Source: Candidatus Cloacimonadota bacterium (GTDB lineage: Bacteria; Cloacimonadota; Cloacimonadia; Cloacimonadales; JAJBBL01). From it: a stretch of DNA of 8,859 nt. Below are positions 1-5,514 of this stretch, in pieces. The notes under the pieces are model-generated. The model worked only from the letters and a program-made list of their open reading frames with translations. It was not told the origin of the DNA and ran no database searches. Each line of letters begins with the position of its first letter. Within the stretch, counting starts at the first letter, position 1. The stretch covers positions 1 through 8,859 of the forward strand of contig JAJBBL010000038.1 of NCBI GenBank assembly GCA_020532365.1, written 5' to 3'. The position numbers and the translations under genes are program-made.

Positions 1-3000
1 GTGAGACTCAACAGTTCCGTAGTTTTTCAAGGGGAGATAAATAGTGACTGTTTCGCCTGGATCGATCATTCCGTTGTTGTTTCCGCCTGGTGCTGGGTCG
101 TGGATAATCGGTGTGTTAGTACCAATGAACGGTGCATTAACTGGCATGAATAATTGTTGTGTCCAGCTCTGTCCGAGCTCGGAGGTTATCTCTATCGTGA
201 ACTGTATCTGCTGATTATAAGGTATGGTGCTATCTAAAGTGATAGAGAATTTTTCATTTGATGCGAATTCTTCGTCTGGAGCAATATATGGGAAGGTACT
301 GGTATCGTTCAGTATGGTGACATAAGGGTCGTCGGTGCTAATTTTAGCAATGACGTTCTTTGCAATTTCGTCGCCTGAGTTTTTCAGAACCAAAGTGAAG
401 TCGTTAGTCTGCCCATATGTAGGTCTGTTAAACTCCCCTTCATCTATTATGTAGCTTTCATAGTGTACAAACGGCTTGCTTGGAGCGGTAGTAGTGAAGT
501 AGATAGCAGTTTCGTTTTCGATCGGTCTTGCACCAGCTGGATACTCGTTGCAGAAAGTGTATTCGCTTCCAATGGTGCCAGTGTGGTCAGCAATACCGAC
601 AGTACAATAGTTACCCCAGTTACCATAATATTGATGTGATTTACCCTCTTGGTTGTTGGTATTAGAAAACTCTTTGTATTGTATCTTGATCGGTCCATCA
701 CCTGTGTGTGTAACGTAGTGAGCAGGGTCATAAAGGATGATTTGGAAGGTGTTTGGGCTGACTCCTATGTATCCACTTGTACTTTGCCAGGTCACAATAA
801 AAGTATTGTTTTCTATATCATGACGGGTGAATACGCCTTGAGTGGAAGTTGGATTTACTTTGAGGTTATCCCAGAAGGCGGCAATAATAGCGTCTGGACC
901 TAAAGGACCGGGTAGTCTCCAGTTTCTAAAGCTTCCCTGTTCTGTTTCGCCGAAGCTCATCCAGCCATTAGTACAAATTGTAACTCTATTGTATTCTACT
1001 CCGTAAAACTTAAAGATAAAGGGGAGGTTGATTGATTTGAATTCTTGTTTATTATCGTAATCAGCTTCAATGCCTAAGTTTGCTCCGCCACCACCAAAAT
1101 CTGGAACTATTTCCACCCAATCATATATAGGGGCAAGAGGATATTCTGTATCGCCTGAGTCATAAACCCAATAGCCGTATGCATCGGGGCCAAGAGGGTC
1201 ATCTTCGGTTCTGTTTCCTACCAAGATGTTAAATTTTCTTGTTTGGAAAAAGCCTTCATTGTTATAGAAGTCTACTTGAAGTTCTGGAGTCATACCTGGG
1301 ATAAGCCTGTCAGAGATATCTAAGCTAAATAGATCACTCTCGTTGGTTTTGGTTTGACCACTCGGGATAGTTCCTAAGAAAGCAGTACTGTCCACTACCT
1401 CTGCGCCAAAATGTCCGTATAATTTTGCATATACGTCGTTAACACTGGACTGACCACTGTTTTTAACTGCTAAGTGGAGCATTATTCTCATACCTTTATT
1501 GATGTACCCTTTTTCTTGTGAGTTCACATAATAAGTTGTCACGCTGAGATTTGCGTTTTGAACTCTAACCTCGAGCCTACTCTCCCACTCAGCACCTGAA
1601 CCGTCGGAAAGGGTTAAAAGTAGTGGGAATGTATACCCGTCAGGGGTAGTAGGGAGTATTTCAAAGGCAAAAGAGTCGACAGATTCTTTAGTGCCACCAG
1701 CTGCGATTTTACCGAAGTTTGAAGTATTGGAAGTGATATTGATGTATTCGCTATCTGCTGAAATAGTTCCAACAATACTCTCAACTTGGCTGACCAAATG
1801 GTTCTTGGCAATTATAACAAAATCAGAGGTTGTACCAGCAGTTGGCTCATTGTTCCAAACTACACTATCAAGTGTTACCGCTTTTTCAGTCTTAAGGGTG
1901 AACTTGCCGAGGTGTGGCTTGTGATCTGGCTTAGTTACAACAAGGTTAACATCACCTGTGATATCGGTAGAATCAAAGTAAAGGGTGACTTTACCAGATT
2001 TGTCAGTATAGTCCGAGGAAAAAATAATGTCGCCACTTTTGCTGGCGGTTACCCAAGCGTCTTCAACCGGAGCTCCATTTTCGTCTATAACTTTTACAAC
2101 TATACTGTTACTGCCGGAGGGGAGACTGGATGGATAGGTTACAGTGAGGTTGATGGGTTTTTGCACCCATAAATCCATTGATGGGTCACCTACTATGTTT
2201 GCCCAGTGAGAAAACCTTGGTGCTTGAGCAGGGTGGAGAACATCGTAAACTCTGTGTAAATGGTTCTTGCCATTGACGTGAGCTTCACCCATAGTTTTCA
2301 TATTTTGAACGAAGACACCCTCTACGAAAGCGGCATTGATTGAGTTATTGAAAGCTGTACGGGTATCATCGGCAGTCATACCGATAAAAGCAATGCCACC
2401 ATTAGCTACACTGGCGGTTCCAGCTCTAACAAAGTTTTCCGTACGACTACTTCCGATAGGATAATAAGTGTGACAAGTGATGAAAAAGCCGAAAGGTAGT
2501 TTAAGTCCAGTAGTAACAGTGTCAGCCCATCTCCAGTCTTGTAATTGATAATACCCTCTAAAGTTTAAGAAAAAACTCCCTTCGTTTAAAGCGGTGTTGA
2601 CAGGATCGTATGGCGGGTTGGGTACTTCAGTGAATTTGTAGTCACTTTTATAGTTGACCATAGTCTCTTTTACATACTTGCTTAAAAAGAGGGTGGAAAT
2701 ACCCCATTTCTGCTCTGCACTACCTAAAATAGCGTTGTTATACCAGTTGGAGTTTATTGTGTATGGAAATCTCTCATAATTTTTTATTTTATTCCATATA
2801 GTCGCAAGCTGGTCGGCACTTTGCACTGAGAGACGCCCTATGAAGATATCGCTAATATCGTCATTACCAGCAAGTAATGTGTAGGGATGGTCCCCTGCAG
2901 TAACATCATCTGTATTATCTTTAAATTGCCAGAAGAATGGAACAGTCATAGCACCACCTACATTACCACTACCGATGATAATAACATACTCAGGTGGGTT

Positions 3001-3879
3001 CTCTAAATTATCGTAAGCATGCTTAATGTATGCCTGAATTTGATTTCTTGTCGGATATTGAGATGTATCGATCCTTCTTACTTCAAACCCTTTTTGGCGT
3101 TTCCACTCGTGAAATTCATCTATAGTTTCGACAAGAGTTTCTGTGTCGTGATGGACTATCAAGATGCTTCGTCTCTGATATTCTTTTGAGTAGTCACGGA
3201 ATTGTTCATAGTTAAGAAAAGTTGCTTTATATAGGTTTTCGAAGCTTCTGGATAGTTTTAGAGGTGGATTGTCAAGTTCGTTTACACCAGTAGTGCTTGT
3301 ATCGTATTCAACTCTAATTCTAATTTTTGTGTTGATAGTTAACTCTTCTCTTGCTGGGTTATATCTAAAAGGCAAGACGTTGATATTGATATATCTGTAG
3401 TCTCGCATAATGAGGGGCTGTCCCATTAGAGTAAGGCTGCTGGGATAAACAGTGTTCTTCTTATAAAACCCTTCATTAATGATAAAACCGTCTGTCTCTG
3501 AGATCTCTAAATCAGGTCCTTGAGAAGGGAATATTTTGATGTTGTTGATCATTTTTTTGTCAACTACGTTAACCTGCTGTAAAGAAACTTGACCTTTGTT
3601 GGGGATAGCTAACGAGAACGAAAAAATAGGGAGCTCAGGTAAACCTTCTTCCACTATCGGATCGGCAGATGGATGGAAAATCCGCTGATACTCCACATCG
3701 TTAACATTATTTGTTATCATTTCATAATCATCTAATTCAAATTCTACTTCGGTGTAGTTAGCACCACTGGAAATCAGATTAAATGGAGTTGTAAAGCCTT
3801 CTATAGGTACTATAGCAAAAAATAACAAGATTAGTAACGGTAGAAGGAATCTCTTCTCCTTTCTAAATTCATATCGCAT
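1..3879 (-). CDS. Secreted gingipain-like peptidase C25 family protein with C-terminal Ig-like modules (3' end outside window)
   Basis: The minus-strand frame is open for 1293 codons with no stop, so the C-terminus is missing. ATG at 3879 is preceded by GGAGG (3885-3889) at 5-nt spacing. Residues 1-30 form a basic then hydrophobic signal peptide. Residues 35-230 look like a C25 propeptide. Residues 236-572 resemble the gingipain catalytic domain: beta-strand YVIIIG (298-303), SDIFIGRLSV (343-352), the presumed nucleophile in FFITCHT (Cys469), GGIAFIG (494-500) and the closing motif NIVGDPSMDLWV (561-572). Residues 575-655 form an Ig-like domain, followed by repeated ~100-aa beta-sandwich modules and, at about 897-1132, a module containing VTICTNGWMSFG. 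The product is probably an exported cysteine endopeptidase or a protease-derived adhesin. In related proteins a type IX sorting domain ends the chain; here that would lie off the edge. The usual His-Gly of NYxGHG is Tyr-Tyr (443-444), so activity is uncertain. It is transcribed divergently from the envelope operon. Confidence 0.9.
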   Translation of the reverse strand, partial: MRYEFRKEKRFLLPLLILLFFAIVPIEGFTTPFNLISSGANYTEVEFELDDYEMITNNVNDVEYQRIFHPSADPIVEEGLPELPIFSFSLAIPNKGQVSLQQVNVVDKKMINNIKIFPSQGPDLEISETDGFIINEGFYKKNTVYPSSLTLMGQPLIMRDYRYININVLPFRYNPAREELTINTKIRIRVEYDTSTTGVNELDNPPLKLSRSFENLYKATFLNYEQFRDYSKEYQRRSILIVHHDTETLVETIDEFHEWKRQKGFEVRRIDTSQYPTRNQIQAYIKHAYDNLENPPEYVIIIGSGNVGGAMTVPFFWQFKDNTDDVTAGDHPYTLLAGNDDISDIFIGRLSVQSADQLATIWNKIKNYERFPYTINSNWYNNAILGSAEQKWGISTLFLSKYVKETMVNYKSDYKFTEVPNPPYDPVNTALNEGSFFLNFRGYYQLQDWRWADTVTTGLKLPFGFFITCHTYYPIGSSRTENFVRAGTASVANGGIAFIGMTADDTRTAFNNSINAAFVEGVFVQNMKTMGEAHVNGKNHLHRVYDVLHPAQAPRFSHWANIVGDPSMDLWVQKPINLTVTYPSSLPSGSNSIVVKVIDENGAPVEDAWVTASKSGDIIFSSDYTDKSGKVTLYFDSTDITGDVNLVVTKPDHKPHLGKFTLKTEKAVTLDSVVWNNEPTAGTTSDFVIIAKNHLVSQVESIVGTISADSEYINITSNTSNFGKIAAGGTKESVDSFAFEILPTTPDGYTFPLLLTLSDGSGAEWESRLEVRVQNANLSVTTYYVNSQEKGYINKGMRIMLHLAVKNSGQSSVNDVYAKLYGHFGAEVVDSTAFLGTIPSGQTKTNESDLFSLDISDRLIPGMTPELQVDFYNNEGFFQTRKFNILVGNRTEDDPLGPDAYGYWVYDSGDTEYPLAPIYDWVEIVPDFGGGGANLGIEADYDNKQEFKSINLPFIFKFYGVEYNRVTICTNGWMSFGETEQGSFRNWRLPGPLGPDAIIAAFWDNLKVNPTSTQGVFTRHDIENNTFIVTWQSTSGYIGVSPNTFQIILYDPAHYVTHTGDGPIKIQYKEFSNTNNQEGKSHQYYGNWGNYCTVGIADHTGTIGSEYTFCNEYPAGARPIENETAIYFTTTAPSKPFVHYESYIIDEGEFNRPTYGQTNDFTLVLKNSGDEIAKNVIAKISTDDPYVTILNDTSTFPYIAPDEEFASNEKFSITLDSTIPYNQQIQFTIEITSELGQSWTQQLFMPVNAPFIGTNTPIIHDPAPGGNNNGMIDPGETVTIYLPLKNYGTVESH

Positions 3880-3923
3880 TATGGCCTCCATGTAATATAT
3901 CTAATGTTCTTCGTAATTTTTCA

Positions 3924-3941
3924 GACTATCTACTTATAGTC
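3924..3941. repeat. Short perfect inverted repeat at the predicted sigma-54 start site
   Basis: GACTAT (3924-3929) and ATAGTC (3936-3941) are perfect 6-bp arms around a 6-nt loop. The repeat straddles the transcription start predicted from the -24/-12 element (about 3932). It could be a repressor site or chance; six base pairs is weak evidence alone. Confidence 0.3.
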
Positions 3942-3942
3942 A

Positions 3943-3959
3943 AGCAAGAAATGTGCCAA
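3943..3959 (-). promoter_or_regulatory. Sigma-54 (RpoN) -24/-12 promoter of the C25 protease gene
   Basis: Read on the minus strand the site is TTGGCACATTTCTTGCT. This matches YTGGCAC-N5-TTGCW at every specified position, with exact -24/-12 spacing. The predicted transcription start is near 3932, giving a leader of about 53 nt before the ATG at 3879. The site points at the protease gene and lies in non-coding DNA at a sensible distance. Sigma-54 holoenzyme needs an ATP-dependent enhancer-binding activator, so the gene is probably silent until activated. No activator gene is visible in the window. Confidence 0.72.
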
Positions 3960-3969
3960 CTGATCGTAA

Positions 3970-4010
3970 TCGGCTTATACCTTTGATAAGAGAGAGGTAT
4001 AAAAGGCCGA
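3970..4010. repeat. Imperfect inverted repeat upstream of the sigma-54 promoter
   Basis: The left arm is TCGGC + TTATACCT (3970-3982). The right arm is AGGTATAA (3995-4002) + GCCGA (4006-4010), with a 3-nt bulge (AAG) and a 12-nt loop. That gives 13 complementary pairs. No T-run follows on either strand. It sits about 40-80 bp upstream of the predicted protease start site, so it may be an activator or repressor site. A smaller alternative hairpin, CTTAT (3974-3978) with ATAAG (3986-3990), overlaps its left arm. Confidence 0.5.
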
Positions 4011-4050
4011 CTATCAGAGTTGTTGGCGGCAGTCCTCGAATAAATAGATT

Positions 4051-4064
4051 GTCATATGTCATAT
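4051..4064. repeat. Tandem heptamer GTCATAT x2
   Basis: GTCATAT occurs twice head-to-tail at 4051-4057 and 4058-4064, followed by ATAG. It may be part of an A+T-rich protein-binding or DNA-bending site between the dyads and the sigma-54 promoter. It is short enough to be fortuitous. Confidence 0.3.
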
Positions 4065-4105
4065 ATAGTTGCATCTTTATCACGTTCATCATATAATAAG
4101 TACAA

Positions 4106-4121
4106 TTGAAGTATACTCCAA
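4106..4121. promoter_or_regulatory. 16-bp operator-like dyad (candidate enhancer or regulator site)
   Basis: TTGAAGTATACTCCAA is a gapless dyad centred between 4113 and 4114; seven of its eight base pairs are symmetric. Gapless 16-bp dyads are typical of dimeric helix-turn-helix regulators. Its centre lies about 180 bp upstream of the predicted sigma-54 start, within the usual range for enhancer-binding activators. The bound protein is unknown. Confidence 0.35.
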
Positions 4122-4179
4122 GAAAAAAATCAACACTATGTCTATCCTTAAAACAGGCTGTTCGTTAGTGTGTTGGTCG

Positions 4180-4218
4180 TTGATTTGACAAGCATTGATT
4201 ATGGTAAAGTCAAATCAA
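4180..4218. repeat. Perfect 10-bp inverted repeat with 19-nt spacer
   Basis: TTGATTTGAC (4180-4189) is exactly reverse-complemented by GTCAAATCAA (4209-4218) across a 19-nt spacer. The spacer holds a further TTGATT (4195-4200). No T-run follows on either strand, so it is not an intrinsic terminator. The half-sites have the length and symmetry of paired operator sites, and the repeat lies roughly midway between the two divergent genes. It could instead be a remnant of a mobile element, but no transposase or target duplication is seen. Confidence 0.5.
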
Positions 4219-4319
4219 AACAGAGAGATATCGCTCATCTTAGAGTTGAGAAGAGATTCTAATATGAAATATTTGTTGACAAAGATACAGAGCAGATTTA
4301 ACGAGTAATAGGCGCATGT

Positions 4320-4340
4320 AGTGAAAGTTTAAGTGAAAGT
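4320..4340. repeat. Direct repeat AGTGAAAGT x2, 12-bp period
   Basis: AGTGAAAGT occurs at 4320-4328 and 4332-4340. The 12-bp period is close to one DNA helical turn, as seen for response regulators that bind tandem boxes. It lies about 40-60 bp upstream of the proposed -35 element of the plus-strand operon, a place where an activator could act. Confidence 0.35.
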
Positions 4341-4380
4341 GACGGATAACTCAACCAAAAGAGTTGATTCTTGCTTTGCT

Positions 4381-4408
4381 TTTACAAGCAGTGATGTTAC
4401 ATTATAGA
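4381..4408 (+). promoter_or_regulatory. Possible sigma-70-like promoter of the envelope operon
   Basis: TTTACA (4381-4386, five of six to TTGACA) and TATAGA (4403-4408, four of six to TATAAT) are separated by 16 bp. Transcription would start near 4415, giving a leader of about 80 nt. A perfect TTGACA at 4276-4281 lacks a good -10 partner and is a weaker alternative. Promoter rules in this lineage are uncertain. Confidence 0.3.
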
Positions 4409-4494
4409 GGTTCGCTATTTTGTTCTTAGAAAAAGTAGTGGTAAAATGTGTTACCCAAGAGTAAAAAAGATATTATAACCCCAGGAGGTCTAGG

Positions 4495-5409
4495 ATGAAA
4501 AGGAGTTTATTTGTATGCCTAATGCTAATAGGTATCATTGGATCAATGTTTGCCTTCCCGTTCGGAAACTACGGTAATATAAGAGTTCCAGACGCTTATG
4601 TTATACCGCATCTGATGGGAGAAATCACTTTAGATAACTATATCTACCCTGAGAACAATCGTTCGGATGATGACTTTGCCTATAACTGGGCTGGGTCTAT
4701 AAACGTAGGATTGTTAGGACATGGTGAAGTTGGACTCGTCGGTACAGGAGATAAAGTTTATCTCGGAAACCTTAAACTCAGACTCGTTGGTGAGACTAAC
4801 GCATTGCCAGATATTGCTATCGGAATTGATAACCTGTTTTCCAAAGTGGGCGAGAGAAAGATTGGTAGAAAAGATATGATAGATGCAGGGAACTACAGAA
4901 GAAACTCTGTTTACTTTGCAGTATCAAAAACAATTTTTATGTCAGGATTACCAGCGATTGGCGATCTTCCCTTAAGAGCTACTATTGGTGCCGGTTCACA
5001 TAGATTTAATGGAACGGTTAAGTTATCAAGACAGTTTGGTGGCCTGTTTGGGGCTTTGCAGGTAGAGCCTGTGGATAATTTTGCAATAATTACTGAGGTT
5101 GATGGTCATAATCTCAATGCTGGTTTTGGATATACCTATGCAAACTTCTCAACAAGATTATATCTATATAAGATTGAAGAGTGGAATAGGAGAGACCCAA
5201 AATTTGGACTTAGCTTCTCATACTTGATAGATCAATTTGCAACTGAAGGAAAAAGATCATACAAACCTACCCGCTCAGCTGGAACCGGATATAACCAAGG
5301 ATATGATTACTACAATGATGGCTCATTTGACGAGCTTCAGAGAATTCGATATCAAAGACAAAGGGCTGAGAGGGAAATAGAAGAAATTAAGCGCTTGCTG
5401 GAAGAATAG
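4495..5409 (+). CDS. Putative outer-membrane beta-barrel protein, YjbH-like
   Basis: The product has 304 residues. ATG at 4495 follows a strong AGGAGG (4483-4488) at 6-nt spacing. Residues 1-20 are a signal peptide (MKR, hydrophobic core, then SMFA before FPFGNYG). The mature start, GNYGNIRVPDAYVIP (24-38), resembles the opening of YjbH/DUF940-type barrels. The body (about 40-250) shows alternating hydrophobic and polar residues rich in Gly and aromatics, including LPDIAIGIDNLF (104-115), a GLFGALQVEP-type strand (183-192) and a Tyr/Phe-rich stretch (213-225), as expected of membrane beta-strands. The tail is a low-complexity Tyr/Asp/Gly segment (262-279) and a charged helix or coiled coil (280-304), which probably faces the periplasm and could contact the TPR partners encoded next. 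It is the first gene of the plus-strand set. The barrel call is fairly confident; the YjbH relationship is tentative and the function unknown. Confidence 0.6.
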   Translation: MKRSLFVCLMLIGIIGSMFAFPFGNYGNIRVPDAYVIPHLMGEITLDNYIYPENNRSDDDFAYNWAGSINVGLLGHGEVGLVGTGDKVYLGNLKLRLVGETNALPDIAIGIDNLFSKVGERKIGRKDMIDAGNYRRNSVYFAVSKTIFMSGLPAIGDLPLRATIGAGSHRFNGTVKLSRQFGGLFGALQVEPVDNFAIITEVDGHNLNAGFGYTYANFSTRLYLYKIEEWNRRDPKFGLSFSYLIDQFATEGKRSYKPTRSAGTGYNQGYDYYNDGSFDELQRIRYQRQRAEREIEEIKRLLEE

Positions 5410-5453
5410 TTGAAGTAGTAGTGTTCAAAGCTTTAAGGTCTATTAAGTTAGGT

Positions 5454-5473
5454 TGCTTTTCACCAGGAAAGCA
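5454..5473. repeat. Small hairpin in the 105-bp gap between the barrel and TPR genes
   Basis: TGCTTT (5454-5459) pairs with AAAGCA (5468-5473) across an 8-nt loop. Overlapping alternative pairings exist: GTTGC (5452-5456) with GCAAC (5483-5487), and CAGTG (5472-5476) with CACTG (5493-5497). No T-run follows, so it is not a terminator, and the genes probably remain co-transcribed. It could modulate translation of the downstream gene or mRNA stability. Confidence 0.3.
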
Positions 5474-5514
5474 GTGTGATGTGCAACTCCTTCACTGTAT
5501 AAAGGATATTTAGT

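Larger units (their letters stand above)
3880..4494. other. Divergent intergenic regulatory region
   Basis: This 615-bp non-coding stretch separates the start codons of the minus-strand protease gene and the plus-strand operon. No convincing protein or structured RNA gene was seen in it. It carries a sigma-54 promoter (3943-3959, minus), a plausible sigma-70-like promoter (4381-4408, plus), inverted repeats at 3924-3941, 3970-4010, 4106-4121 and 4180-4218, and direct repeats at 4051-4064 and 4320-4340. None of the hairpins is followed by a T-run in either direction, so they look like DNA-binding sites or leader structures, not terminators. Confidence 0.7.

Noticed and set aside
1786..2172. 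Plus-strand open frames within 649-2172, opposite the protease gene.
   Set aside because: They lie antisense to a continuous 1293-codon frame with clear family motifs and have no signals of their own.
4152..4162. 11-bp palindrome AACAGGCTGTT.
   Set aside because: It is short, with one central unpaired base and no supporting context; noted only as one more symmetric element in the region.
4276..4281. A perfect TTGACA as a -35 element for the plus-strand operon.
   Set aside because: At 17-bp spacing there is no recognisable -10. The best partner, TTTAAC (4297-4302), is only 15 bp away. The 4381-4408 pair is more convincing.
4201..4308. A 35-codon plus-strand frame starting MVKSNQNREI, faintly similar in rhythm to the start of an Lrp/AsnC-type helix-turn-helix domain.
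   Set aside because: It has no Shine-Dalgarno, ends in tandem stops (TAA TAG), overlaps the right arm of the 4180-4218 inverted repeat, and the resemblance is too weak to call a gene or a remnant.
4348..4365. Hairpin AACTC...GAGTT in the plus-strand leader region.
   Set aside because: Only five pairs with an 8-nt loop and a competing register (TCAAC...GTTGA); indistinguishable from chance in A+T-rich DNA.
5427..5473. Possible transcription terminator between the barrel and TPR genes.
   Set aside because: The AAAGCTTT palindrome and the 6-bp hairpin are short, A+T-rich and lack a following T-run.
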